From the NCBI RefSeq assembly GCF_050587525.1, contig NZ_JBOBFT010000008.1, positions 62,001 through 126,000 on the forward strand: a stretch of DNA of 64,000 nucleotides, written 5' to 3'. The DNA comes from Plantibacter sp050587525 (GTDB taxonomy: Bacteria; Actinomycetota; Actinomycetes; Actinomycetales; Microbacteriaceae). Of the stretch, positions 1-8,319 are shown piece by piece. The translations under genes were made by a program, and so were the position numbers. Every line of letters starts with the position of its first letter. Positions within the stretch are counted from its first letter, which is position 1. The notes beneath the pieces were generated by a model. That model was not told where the DNA came from and ran no database searches. It saw only the letters and a list, made by a program, of their open reading frames with translations.

Positions 1-2
1 TC

Positions 3-194
3 GCGCGCCTCCACTACTGGGTGCAGCACTACTTCGGCGACCCGACGCCAGGCGCGCCGACCCGGCGCTTCCATGAGGCCGTCGAGACGCTCATGGGGGA
101 GTGGGAGCGTTTCGCCGCCCTGCACGCCTCGGATCCGAAGACGGCCAGGGACCCCAAGCGGAAGCCAGACGCGGACGACGACTCCGACGACTGA
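3..194 (+). CDS. C-terminal end of an unidentified protein (partial)
   Basis: An open frame enters from the left edge and stops with TGA at 192-194, giving the last 63 residues of a protein. The visible part begins ARLHYWVQHYFGDP and ends in a very acidic tail rich in Asp with a preceding Lys/Arg stretch. No domain is recognisable, so no function is assigned. High third-position GC matches the neighbours, which supports real coding. The next gene on the same strand starts about 100 bp downstream from its own promoter, so the two need not be cotranscribed. Confidence 0.55.
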   Translation, partial: ARLHYWVQHYFGDPTPGAPTRRFHEAVETLMGEWERFAALHASDPKTARDPKRKPDADDDSDD

Positions 195-281
195 CCTCGG
201 GCCGGAGCGGCAGGTCGCGTCGCGGTCGGCTCGGGATCACCCCGTTCAGGGTGCATGGAGGTTCCGCCCAGGCGGGACCGC

Positions 282-287
282 TAGCGT
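282..287 (+). promoter_or_regulatory. -10 box for a leaderless acyltransferase mRNA
   Basis: TAGCGT fits the actinobacterial TANNNT -10 pattern and ends 7 nt before the ATG at 295. Transcription would therefore begin at or next to the start codon. No Shine-Dalgarno sequence precedes the ATG, which agrees with a leaderless transcript. Confidence 0.5.
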
Positions 288-294
288 CGGTGCG

Positions 295-1509
295 ATGAGT
301 CCAGTCGCAACGGGTCGCCTGCATGCGCTCGACGGCATGCGCGGAGTGGCCGCGCTCGTGGTGGTGTTCTACCACGTGTCCCTGCTCGCCCGACCGTTCG
401 CCGGATCGGGCTTCTCCGGCACGGCTTGGACGGTCGCCACGGAATCGCCGCTCAAGCTCGCCTTCGCTGGCACGGAAGCGGTTCAGGTCTTCTTCGTCCT
501 GAGCGGTCTCGTCGTGGCGCTGCCCGTTCTGAAGGGGGGAGTGTCCTGGGTCGGATTCCTCGTCTCACGCTTCGCCAGGCTCTACCTCCCGGTCTGGGGT
601 GCGCTCGTCTTCGCGACGCTCCTCATCGGCATCTTCCACCGAGACCCATCGGCCGTGACGCCGGACGCGTGGATCATCAATGCGAACGCGACGTCGGTCA
701 CGCCCCTGGCCTTCCTGCGGGAAGCCACCCTCACCCCGGCGAGCTACAACATCGTCAACACGCTGTGGTCACTCCGTTGGGAGCTCATCTTCTCGGCTCT
801 CCTGCCGCTCGGCGTCGCGATCGTCGTGGCGATCCGTCGCCACGCGTGGATCGCTGCGGGTGCGTTCATCGCGCTCATGGTCATCGGCCGAGTGGTCGGC
901 AACGACGCGCTCGTCTACTTGCCCGCGTTCCTCCTCGGCAGCCTCATGGCGGTTCGGCTCGACGACATCCGCGCATGGTCGGTGCGACCGCGCCCCTGGC
1001 TCTGGAGCGTCGTGGCCATCGGCTCAGCCGGCCTCCTCGTCGCCAGCTGGATCGCCCGTCCGCTCGTCGACAGCGGATCGCCCGCGGGCAAAGCGCTCTG
1101 GGGACTCTCTGGAGCCGGCGCGGCGGGACTGATCCTGCTCGCGATCGGCTGCGCAACTGCCGCACGCGTGCTCGAGTGGTCGGTCCCTCGCTGGCTCGGC
1201 AAGATCTCCTTCAGCCTCTACCTCGTACACGCACCGCTCTTGGCGACCCTCGCGTTCGCACTCGGCGACGAGCGCTGGTGGCTCGTCGGCGTCATCGGCA
1301 TTCCGCTCAGCATCATCGTCGCGGCCGGCTTCTACCAGATCGTCGAACGACCCTCGCACCGCATTGCGCGCTGGTTGGGCGCGCGCGCCACCAAGCAGCT
1401 TGACGCAGTCCGGCAGCCGAAACCCGTGCAGGACGTCGTCATCGACGACGTCGCCGTCGAGGAATCTGCTGCTCAGCGGGCGGCGCTGTCCGCCAACTCG
1501 TACCGCTGA
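295..1509 (+). CDS. acyltransferase 3 family membrane protein
   Basis: Integral membrane acyltransferase of 404 residues. It probably transfers an acyl group (often acetyl) from a cytoplasmic donor to a sugar or surface glycan. The start at ATG 295 is chosen because the family hallmark RLHALDGMRGVAALVVVFYH follows within a few residues and a -10 box lies 7 nt upstream; the frame is open further upstream but without family resemblance. About ten hydrophobic segments are visible, with the conserved His of the first helix (FYHVS) and the late FSLYLVHAPLL helix typical of the family. The C-terminal 40 residues are polar. It lies next to a surface-glycan cluster on the opposite strand, so a role in decorating wall glycopolymer is plausible but inferred. 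The exact substrate cannot be read. Confidence 0.85.
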   Translation: MSPVATGRLHALDGMRGVAALVVVFYHVSLLARPFAGSGFSGTAWTVATESPLKLAFAGTEAVQVFFVLSGLVVALPVLKGGVSWVGFLVSRFARLYLPVWGALVFATLLIGIFHRDPSAVTPDAWIINANATSVTPLAFLREATLTPASYNIVNTLWSLRWELIFSALLPLGVAIVVAIRRHAWIAAGAFIALMVIGRVVGNDALVYLPAFLLGSLMAVRLDDIRAWSVRPRPWLWSVVAIGSAGLLVASWIARPLVDSGSPAGKALWGLSGAGAAGLILLAIGCATAARVLEWSVPRWLGKISFSLYLVHAPLLATLAFALGDERWWLVGVIGIPLSIIVAAGFYQIVERPSHRIARWLGARATKQLDAVRQPKPVQDVVIDDVAVEESAAQRAALSANSYR

Positions 1510-1578
1510 GTCGTCGCGGCCGGGCGGCAGGCGAGCATGCTCGCGAGCCGCCGGGTGCGCAGCGCTTCCGCCGCGTGC

Positions 1579-3051
1579 TCAGGCGCGCAGGCTCGGTTTG
1601 ACGCGCTTCCGCCGAGCAGCCCGCTGCAGTTCGGCCGCCCACTCGCGGGTGACCTCCTCGTCGCTGAATCGACGCGCGGAGGAGCGTGCGTTGGCGCGCA
1701 TCCGTTCCACTTCTGCCTGGGGGAGGGAGAGGAGGCGCTCGACCGCGGCCGTGACCGCTGCCTGGTCCCCGTCTGGCACGAGATACCCGTTCCAGCCGTC
1801 ACGGATGATGTCCGCTGGGCCGTACGGGATGTCGTAGACGATGGGCAGGCATCCAGCGGCGAGACTCTCCACGAGCACGAGCGGGAAGCCCTCCGAGGTC
1901 GACGTCATCACGAGGAACGACGAGTCGAGCAGGCGGTCCCGTGCCGCGGGGTCATGGCCGTGGAGACGGATGGCGTCCGCAGCTCCGAGGTCCTCGATCA
2001 CCGTTTCCATCGCCGCGGTGAGCTCGCCGCCACCGTAGAGGTCGAGGGAGACGGATGCCCCGGCGGGTGTGCGCGCCGCCGCGAGAGCACGGATGGCGTG
2101 CTCTGGTCGTTTGCGGGCGGTGAGGGAACCCAGGAAGATGCCACGATCCTGCGGGCGCGGGGCGGCATCGGCTGGGATGTCCGGGAAGTCGCGCGAGTTC
2201 GGGACGACGCGCACGTTCTTGTGCTTGCCGAGCAGGATCTCGATGTCCTGCCGCTGCCGCTCGCTCAGCACGATCACTGCGTCGTACTTGTCGAGCTCCT
2301 CGAAGACGGTCCGACGGGACTCCCGCAGCGTACCGTGCGGCCTCGCCGTGCCGCTCAAGTGCGAAGCATGAACGACGTGGGCGGTCACGACGCTGCGTCG
2401 ACGATACGTCAGCATGAAGTTGGCGATGGTCTTGCTGTCGACGATCATCCAGCTCTGCTCGCCCGCCGTGAGCGCGTCGAGCCACGAGCGGTAGAGCTGC
2501 CAGACGCCGCCCCAGGAGCGGACGGGCTGACCCTGCGCATCGCACAGGACGACCGAGCGGCCCCCGAGCGTGCCGCGTTCCTTGACGTCCCGGCGATCGC
2601 TCGCGAGGAGCGTGCCGTCGATGCGGTAGTAGTCGTTCTGCAGAACGGTCTTGCCGTCGGCCGCGTGACGCGTGCGGGAGAGGACGTGGCCGTCGCGCGA
2701 TCGCGTGGTCGTCGTGTCGTCCGTCTCGTCGAGCGGCAGGAACGGGTGGCTGCTGAGCTTGAGGGAACCGCCCGGCAGCGGGTTGCTGCGGAGCCAGTCC
2801 CACAGATTGACGATCCGCACGCCGTCGATCAGCTGGCCTTGCTCGCGCAGGCGCGCTTCGAGCTGCGGATAGTCCGGCCGGGCGTCGAACGTCACGATGT
2901 CGACCGACTGGCCGCCGAGGCGGACGAACGCCCGTGAGCGATGCAGCATCGCGTTCGTCATGCCGCCGAAGTCGTCTGGGATGCCCCAGGTCACGGCGAA
3001 GTGATGGCCATCGGGGAGTCGGACCTGCCGACGTGGGAACCTGAGCTGCAC
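1579..3051 (-). CDS. glycosyltransferase family 4, poly(glycerol-phosphate) glucosyltransferase-like
   Basis: A 490-residue GT-B glycosyltransferase resembling TarM/TagE wall teichoic acid glucosyltransferases, which add sugars to poly-polyol-phosphate chains. The N-terminal half has the unusual extended domain of that group (TWGIPDDFGGMTNAMLHRS near residues 22-41). The C-terminal half has the retaining GT4 signature: GSLTARKRPEHAIRA, DLYGGGE, and the nucleotide-sugar binding stretch STSEGFPLVLVESLAAGCLP with the two Glu of the EX7E motif. The start is GTG at 3051; no strong ribosome site is visible, so a later start is possible. Together with the exporter and nucleotidyltransferase to its left strand-wise, it suggests teichoic-acid-like polymer decoration. 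The acceptor is inferred from family resemblance only. Confidence 0.75.
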   Translation of the reverse strand: MQLRFPRRQVRLPDGHHFAVTWGIPDDFGGMTNAMLHRSRAFVRLGGQSVDIVTFDARPDYPQLEARLREQGQLIDGVRIVNLWDWLRSNPLPGGSLKLSSHPFLPLDETDDTTTTRSRDGHVLSRTRHAADGKTVLQNDYYRIDGTLLASDRRDVKERGTLGGRSVVLCDAQGQPVRSWGGVWQLYRSWLDALTAGEQSWMIVDSKTIANFMLTYRRRSVVTAHVVHASHLSGTARPHGTLRESRRTVFEELDKYDAVIVLSERQRQDIEILLGKHKNVRVVPNSRDFPDIPADAAPRPQDRGIFLGSLTARKRPEHAIRALAAARTPAGASVSLDLYGGGELTAAMETVIEDLGAADAIRLHGHDPAARDRLLDSSFLVMTSTSEGFPLVLVESLAAGCLPIVYDIPYGPADIIRDGWNGYLVPDGDQAAVTAAVERLLSLPQAEVERMRANARSSARRFSDEEVTREWAAELQRAARRKRVKPSLRA

Positions 3052-3116
3052 CGACTGGACGCTATCTTCTCAAGCTGAACGTTTGCTTTCGATCACCCAT
3101 GGGCGTTCGGCCCGGA

Positions 3117-3953
3117 TCACTCCTCCCCGACGCCGTCGACCGCCTTCTGCTTGCGACGGAGGACCTGGTCCCGCAGCTCCCGCATCGACTTCTTGGGTCG
3201 TTCGACGCGCATGCGTGGCTCGAGGTCGAGCGGGACGACGAACGGCGCCGGTCCGAAGGCCAGGCGCGCGGCGCGGACCACCTGCCGGCCGAGGACGTGG
3301 TTGCCGATGCCGCCGACGGCAGCACCGACGCCGAACGGAAGTGCTTTGCCGACGAACCCGGCCGTGCCGCTCGCCGCGAAGTGCTTCACGAAGCGGATGC
3401 GGATCTGGTCAGCGACGGGACCGACGAGGACCTGCGGGACGTTCTGGGCGATCATCTCGCCCCAGAAGACCTTGCGCGGTTGCCCCTGCCCGAGCACCTG
3501 GGTGCCCATGTTGCGGAGGAGATCAGTGCCGGCCTTGCCGAGCATCATCGTCATCACGAGCGCACGGGAACGGACGGGATCGGCGAGTGCGATCCCGTGG
3601 ACCTCGGTCACGGACTGGGCGAAGAGTGCCGTGGCTTCGAGGAAGCTCGCCGTCTCGACCCCGGACAGGGCGAGTGTCGTCGCCGTGCCGACGGCTGGGA
3701 TGACGGCTGTGGCTCCCACCGCCGCTCCGGTCGTGGTGACGGTCGCGAGGTAGCGGTGTTCGAGCACACGGATCAGCTGGTCGGCCGTCGCGTTCGGATG
3801 CGCGCGGCGGATGCTCCTGATGTGCGCCACGACGACGGGTCGTTGGACCCAGAGCAAACGGTCGAGTCCGCGCACCCACGTGGGCTCGCGGAAGGCCTGG
3901 GGCGGCACGGTTCCGGTCTGGATCGGACGCGCGCCATCGTTCGGATGCGACAT
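3117..3953 (-). CDS. uncharacterised protein with glycine/alanine-rich hydrophobic segments
   Basis: A 278-residue protein of unknown function. ATG 3953 is chosen over the much longer upstream frame because codon use and composition become ordinary from MSHPNDGARP onward. A hydrophobic Gly/Ala-rich stretch near residues 74-100 (around AVGATAVIPAVGTATTLAL) and a second near 205-225 could insert in or associate with membrane. The C-terminus is strongly basic. It is placed between the glycosyltransferase and the ABC exporter on the same strand, about 95 bp after the exporter ATPase gene, so cotranscription is possible. It may be related to EcsC-like proteins, but that resemblance is weak and not relied on. 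Confidence 0.6.
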   Translation of the reverse strand: MSHPNDGARPIQTGTVPPQAFREPTWVRGLDRLLWVQRPVVVAHIRSIRRAHPNATADQLIRVLEHRYLATVTTTGAAVGATAVIPAVGTATTLALSGVETASFLEATALFAQSVTEVHGIALADPVRSRALVMTMMLGKAGTDLLRNMGTQVLGQGQPRKVFWGEMIAQNVPQVLVGPVADQIRIRFVKHFAASGTAGFVGKALPFGVGAAVGGIGNHVLGRQVVRAARLAFGPAPFVVPLDLEPRMRVERPKKSMRELRDQVLRRKQKAVDGVGEE

Positions 3954-4050
3954 GTGGCCTCCTGGGGGACAGGCGAACAGTCTACGTCCGGGTTGCCTGG
4001 AAGACGCCGTGATCAGCCGTCGTGGCGTCCATCGGCCGGCGCACCCGGGA

Positions 4051-4800
4051 TCAGCTGTTGTAGTCGGCGTTGTAGCGGTCGAGCACCTCGCCGATCGACG
4101 CGTCGAGGACGAGGGCGCCCTTGTCGAGGTACAGGCCGCGCGTGCAGAAGCGGCGCAGGTCCTTCTCGTTGTGGGAGACGAAGAAGAGCGTCCGTCCGCC
4201 TTCCAGCATCTGTTCGATGCGTCGGTAGCACTTCTCACGGAACGCGCGGTCACCGACGGCGAGCACCTCGTCGACGAGGATGACGGGCTCTTCGAGCTGT
4301 GCGATGACCGAGAACGCGATCCGCACCTTCATACCGCTCGACAGGTGCTTGTACGGCGTGTCGATGAAGTCGCCGATCTCCGCGAAGTCGATGATCTCGT
4401 CGAAACGGTCATCGATCTGGCGCTTCGACATGCCGTGGAGGCCGGCCGTCAGATACACGTTGTCGCGGACGGTCAGGTCGTTGACGAACCCACCGGTGAT
4501 CTCGATCAGGGGAGCGACGCCCGCGTTGACCTTGACCGTTCCCTCATCGGGCAGGACCACGCCGGCCACGAGCTTGAGGAGTGTTGACTTGCCCTGGCCG
4601 TTCCGTCCGACCACGCCGATGGCCTCGCCGGCCTCGACGTGGAAGGACACGTTGCGCAGCGGCCAGAACTCGCCCGGCCGCGAACGGCGGTCCCGCGAGG
4701 ACAGGAGGTCCTTGAAGCTCCGCCTGCCTCCGCGGTTGCGCCGGAATCGGATGCCGACCCCGTCCACGCGAATGGCCGTCGTCTCCGTCTTCGTCGACAT
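4051..4800 (-). CDS. polysaccharide/teichoic acid ABC exporter, ATP-binding subunit (Wzt/TagH type)
   Basis: A 249-residue cytoplasmic ATPase that powers export of a lipid-linked glycopolymer through the permease encoded just upstream. Motifs: Walker A GRNGQGKST near residues 67-75, the family-specific stretch GVAPLIEITGGF after the Q-loop region, signature HLSSGMKVR, Walker B VILVDEVLAVGD and switch His in FFVSHN. These variants (DEVLAVGD, SSGM) are typical of O-antigen and teichoic acid exporters rather than importers. It lacks the C-terminal carbohydrate-binding domain of long Wzt proteins, as in TagH-like short forms. Its ATG shares one base with the permease stop codon (TGATG), which implies translational coupling. 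Confidence 0.88.
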   Translation of the reverse strand: MSTKTETTAIRVDGVGIRFRRNRGGRRSFKDLLSSRDRRSRPGEFWPLRNVSFHVEAGEAIGVVGRNGQGKSTLLKLVAGVVLPDEGTVKVNAGVAPLIEITGGFVNDLTVRDNVYLTAGLHGMSKRQIDDRFDEIIDFAEIGDFIDTPYKHLSSGMKVRIAFSVIAQLEEPVILVDEVLAVGDRAFREKCYRRIEQMLEGGRTLFFVSHNEKDLRRFCTRGLYLDKGALVLDASIGEVLDRYNADYNS

Positions 4801-5597
4801 CAGATCTCCTTCAGCACGGAACGCTCGCAACGACGGAACACGGTGAGCCCGATGCAGAAGATCAGGACGCACATGCCGGCCGAAACCCCCACGAGACCCC
4901 AGTTGAGCTCCTGCGTGAAGAACGCCGATCGGTACAGGCTGAAGATGCCGGACAGCGGGTTGAACGCGCCGATGACGTGGAAGCCGCTCGGCAGATCCCT
5001 CGCGCTGTAGATGATGGGCGATGCGTAGAACAGGAAGCGCAGAAGGAGCTTGACGGCCCGCTCCAGGTCGCGGAAGAACACCACGAGCGGGGCGACGAGC
5101 AGGCCGACCCCCATCGTCAGCACGATCTGCATGAGGATCGCCACGGGGAACAGGAAGATGTTGAGTGTGACGTGCGCTCCGCCGATGATGGCGAAGAGCG
5201 CGAGCACGGGAAGGGCCGCGACGAACTCGATGCCCTTGGAGAGGACGATCCGATTCACCCAGATGGTGCGGGGGATCGTCGTCGACCGGACGAGCTTCGC
5301 CTCACGGATGAACGCGCGGGTGCTGTCCGAGACGGCCCCGTTGAACCACATCCAGGGCAGGAGCGCCGCCAGGAGGAACACGATGTACGGTTCCTCGCCG
5401 ACGTCGCGCTTGAACACCTGCGTGAAGACGAACCAGTAGATGCCGCTCATGAGGAGCGGATCCAGGATCGACCACACGTAGCCGAGGGCGCTCGTGGAGT
5501 ATCGGACCCGCAGGTCTCGAACCGTCAGGAGCCACAGGGCGTGGCGGTAGCGTTTCGCCGGCGACATCCGGGGGCGCACGTCGGCAGATGAACTCAC
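4800..5597 (-). CDS. polysaccharide/teichoic acid ABC exporter, permease (Wzm/TagG type)
   Basis: A 265-residue ABC-2 type permease with about six transmembrane segments. The N-terminus RHALWLLTVRDLRVRYSTSALGYVWSILDPLL is the classic TagG/Wzm entry sequence: an amphipathic interface helix with a conserved Arg-Tyr pair, then the first membrane helix. It forms the channel for the ATPase encoded immediately downstream (one-base overlap). The genes around it encode a glycosyltransferase and a sugar/alcohol-phosphate nucleotidyltransferase, so the cargo is probably a wall glycopolymer. Confidence 0.88.
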   Translation of the reverse strand: MSSSADVRPRMSPAKRYRHALWLLTVRDLRVRYSTSALGYVWSILDPLLMSGIYWFVFTQVFKRDVGEEPYIVFLLAALLPWMWFNGAVSDSTRAFIREAKLVRSTTIPRTIWVNRIVLSKGIEFVAALPVLALFAIIGGAHVTLNIFLFPVAILMQIVLTMGVGLLVAPLVVFFRDLERAVKLLLRFLFYASPIIYSARDLPSGFHVIGAFNPLSGIFSLYRSAFFTQELNWGLVGVSAGMCVLIFCIGLTVFRRCERSVLKEI

Positions 5598-5664
5598 GGG
5601 ATAAACATAATCGCAAACACGGCCGCTCGCGGCCCGTGACCCGCTGAGGGGAAGCGAGGACCGA

Positions 5665-6357
5665 TCAGACGAACAGGTTCGCGCGGACGAGGTCCTCGGC
5701 GAAGTCGACCTCGACGGCGTACAGATCCGAGATGTCGACGGGCTCGACGAGCATGCCCTCGTTGGCGATCGCGAGCTCGATGCCGCGCTCGAAGTAGTCC
5801 TGGTCGCCGACCTTGGTGAGGTAGCGGTGCAGCATCGCCTTGTCCGCGGACGAGATGTAGTTGATGCCGACGGCTTCGCCGAGGCCGCCCACGACGGTCT
5901 TCGAGAGTTCCTTGATGTAGCCCTCGGCGCTCGTCGTGTACTTGACCTCTTCGTCCGAGACCTTCGAGGTGTTGACGGTGACGAAGGACTGGTCCTTGGC
6001 GATCATGGCCGCCGCGCGGTCGAGGACGGCGGGGTCGAAGACGACGTCGCCGTTCATCCAGAGCACGCCGCCGGCCTGCGACGCAGCGAGGGCGCGCATG
6101 AGGCTCTTGGACGTGTTGGTCTGGTCGTACTGCTCGTTGTAGACGAACGATGCTTCCGGGAAGGCTTCGATGATGTGCTCGAGCTTGTAGCCGACGACGA
6201 TCGTGACCTTGGCGCTCGAACCGAACGCGTGGTGGATGTTGTCGAACTGCTGCTGCATGATGGTGCGGCCGTCGTTCAGCTCGGTGAGGGGCTTGGGGAG
6301 CGAGCGGCCGAGACGGCTGCCCATGCCGGCGGCAAGGATCACTACCTGGGTGGTCAC
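5665..6357 (-). CDS. LicC-like nucleotidyltransferase (phosphocholine/sugar-phosphate cytidylyltransferase family)
   Basis: A 230-residue nucleotidyltransferase that would activate a phosphorylated alcohol or sugar with an NTP. The start is GTG 6357, preceded by AGGAG at good spacing; the frame extends to 6387 but without a better site. The GT-A signature ILAAGMGSRLGRSLPKPLTEL (residues 6-26) binds the nucleotide. VVGYKLEHI and the metal-binding WMNGDVVFD follow. Overall pattern and length match the LicC family (CTP:phosphocholine cytidylyltransferase) better than RmlA or GalU. It heads the export cluster, so it may supply the activated precursor. Phosphocholine as substrate is a guess from family. 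Confidence 0.75.
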   Translation of the reverse strand: MTTQVVILAAGMGSRLGRSLPKPLTELNDGRTIMQQQFDNIHHAFGSSAKVTIVVGYKLEHIIEAFPEASFVYNEQYDQTNTSKSLMRALAASQAGGVLWMNGDVVFDPAVLDRAAAMIAKDQSFVTVNTSKVSDEEVKYTTSAEGYIKELSKTVVGGLGEAVGINYISSADKAMLHRYLTKVGDQDYFERGIELAIANEGMLVEPVDISDLYAVEVDFAEDLVRANLFV

Positions 6358-6443
6358 GATGTTCTCCTCTTGAATGAATGGAATCACGCGGAGCCACCAT
6401 GCTGTGGAGAGTTCACCGCGGATTAACCAAGACGTATGTAGAA

Positions 6444-6467
6444 AGACACTCCGTTATGCCAGTGTCT
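6444..6467. promoter_or_regulatory. 24-bp dyad in divergent promoter region
   Basis: Perfect 7-bp arms AGACACT and AGTGTCT flank a 10-bp spacer. The surrounding 6358-6615 gap is noticeably AT-richer than the genes and separates the divergent nucleotidyltransferase and ABC ATPase genes. The right arm runs into a possible -10 (TAAACT at 6467-6472). Geometry fits a dimeric repressor or activator site. The regulator is unknown. Confidence 0.35.
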
Positions 6468-6603
6468 AAACTAGCCGGGGCGCGGTGTGCCTGTCCTGAG
6501 TTCTGGGCGTCCGTTGTCCTTTTGTGATCGAGCACCCGGCGTTTACACAGCTTGGGTTTCGCCATCCTGGGTCACTTCTGTCGGCTTCGACGCTGCTTCT
6601 TGG

Positions 6604-6609
6604 TAGGTT
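6604..6609 (+). promoter_or_regulatory. -10 box for a leaderless ABC ATPase mRNA
   Basis: TAGGTT lies 6 nt before the GTG start at 6616. There is no Shine-Dalgarno sequence, so a leaderless transcript beginning at GTG is likely. Confidence 0.45.
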
Positions 6610-6615
6610 TGATCG

Positions 6616-8319
6616 GTGACTTCCGCGACTCCGCCAGACCCAACTGACAAGAAGCCGACGAGTCCGCGTTCTCCGCGTGCGACACCAGCCTCGACAGGCC
6701 CGTCGGAGACCCCTGCCGAGGGCGTTCCGGACGATCAGGCTGCGCCGAAGACCCCGGCGAAGCGCCCTGCGGCTCGCACGACGGCCGCCTCGAAGACGAC
6801 GGCGGCGAAGCCGACGACCGCGCGGACGAGCACCCGGACGACGGCGGCGAAGACTCCGGCCACCAAGAGCTCGACGACTCGCAGTCGTGCGGCGGCGAAG
6901 CCCGCCACCGAGGGTGAAGGCGCCCCCGAGACACCTGCCACGAAGCCTGCGGCCCGCACCACTGCGGCGAAGAGCACTGCGGCGCGATCAGGCACCGCCG
7001 CGTCGCGAGCCAAGACCACGACGACCCGCACCACGGCGACGAAGTCCACGGCCACGGGCGTCCCCGGTACCGGAGCCACCAAATCCACGGCCTCCCGCAC
7101 GCCCGCCAGGCGCCCGGCCGCACCGCGCACCACTGCCGCGAAGAAGCAGGACGTCGCAGCGGCCAACGCCGGAGTCCTGGACGAGGTGCGTGCACCCGAG
7201 GCAGAGAAGGCGGCCGCCGAGACGTCCCTCAGTGCGACCGCGGCGCCGGAGACGACGGTCTCGCCCTCGACCGCCGCGCCGGCCGAGGAGGTTCCCCGCG
7301 TCGAGGACGCTCCCGTCGCCGAGGTGACGTCGGCATCGTCTTCCGCATCGGCCGCTCCCGTCGAGACTCCTGCCGCTCCCGCTGCCCCCGCTGTACCCGA
7401 ATCGACGAAGGCCGACGCGGAAGCGGCGGACACGACCACCGCGCCAGCCACTGCGAGCAAGCCCGCACGCCGCCCCGCACGCCCGACCGCAGCGCCGAAG
7501 TCGGCCCCCGCCGCATCCCCGGCGACCACGACGAAGCCGGACACGGCGTCTGAGGCCAATCCCGTCGTCCTCTCGATGACCGGCCTGATCAAGCAGTTCG
7601 GCGAGACGCGCGCGGTCGACGGCATCGACCTCGAAGTGCACCGCGGATCCTTCTACGGCATCGTCGGCCCGAACGGCGCAGGCAAGACGACCACGCTCTC
7701 GATGGTCACAGGCCTGCTGCGCCCGGACGCCGGAACGATCACCGTCCAGGGCGTCGACGTCTGGCAGGAGCCCGAGATCGCGAAGCGGTCCATCGGCGTC
7801 CTGCCCGACCGCCTGCGACTCTTCGACCGCCTCACCGGCAACCAGCTCCTGTACTACTCCGGTGTGCTCCGCGGACTCGACCCGGCCACCGTCCGGTCCC
7901 GCACGGCAGACCTCGCCACCGCGTTCGGCCTCGACGACGCCCTCGGCCGTCTCGTGACCGACTACTCGGCCGGCATGACGAAGAAGATCGCCCTCGCCGC
8001 GGCGCTCATCCACTCGCCCCGCCTCCTGATCCTCGACGAGCCGTTCGAATCGGTCGACCCCGTGTCGGCCGCGAACGTCATCGAGATCCTCCAGAAGTAC
8101 GTGGACAACGGCGGCACGGTCGTGCTGTCGAGCCACGGGATGGACTTCATCCAACGCGTGTGCGATCACGTCGCCATCATCGTCCAGGGCAAGGTCCTCG
8201 CTGCAGGATCGGTCGACGACGTCCGTGGGTCGGGAACGCTCGAAGAGCGATTCGTCGAACTCGCCGGAGGCCGCAAGTCGGCAGAGGGAATGGAATGGTT
8301 GCACAGCTTCTCCGACTGA
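6616..8319 (+). CDS. ABC transporter ATPase with a ~310-residue Thr/Ala/Lys/Pro-rich N-terminal extension
   Basis: A 567-residue fusion-like protein. Residues 1-310 are low complexity, built of TTAAK-, TKSTA- and ARTT-like repeats with scattered Lys/Arg, resembling histone H1 tails. From residue ~316 a complete ABC domain begins: Walker A GPNGAGKTT (about 352-360), degenerate signature YSAGMTKK, Walker B LLILDEPFESVD, and switch SSHGMD. It pairs with the permease gene that starts inside its last codons (25-bp overlap). The ATPase resembles ABC-2 or ABC-efflux subunits. The tail is presumably cytoplasmic and disordered; its role is unknown. Start GTG 6616 is supported by the -10 box 6 nt upstream. 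Codon use is the same in both halves, so no recent fusion is evident. Confidence 0.8.
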   Translation: MTSATPPDPTDKKPTSPRSPRATPASTGPSETPAEGVPDDQAAPKTPAKRPAARTTAASKTTAAKPTTARTSTRTTAAKTPATKSSTTRSRAAAKPATEGEGAPETPATKPAARTTAAKSTAARSGTAASRAKTTTTRTTATKSTATGVPGTGATKSTASRTPARRPAAPRTTAAKKQDVAAANAGVLDEVRAPEAEKAAAETSLSATAAPETTVSPSTAAPAEEVPRVEDAPVAEVTSASSSASAAPVETPAAPAAPAVPESTKADAEAADTTTAPATASKPARRPARPTAAPKSAPAASPATTTKPDTASEANPVVLSMTGLIKQFGETRAVDGIDLEVHRGSFYGIVGPNGAGKTTTLSMVTGLLRPDAGTITVQGVDVWQEPEIAKRSIGVLPDRLRLFDRLTGNQLLYYSGVLRGLDPATVRSRTADLATAFGLDDALGRLVTDYSAGMTKKIALAAALIHSPRLLILDEPFESVDPVSAANVIEILQKYVDNGGTVVLSSHGMDFIQRVCDHVAIIVQGKVLAAGSVDDVRGSGTLEERFVELAGGRKSAEGMEWLHSFSD

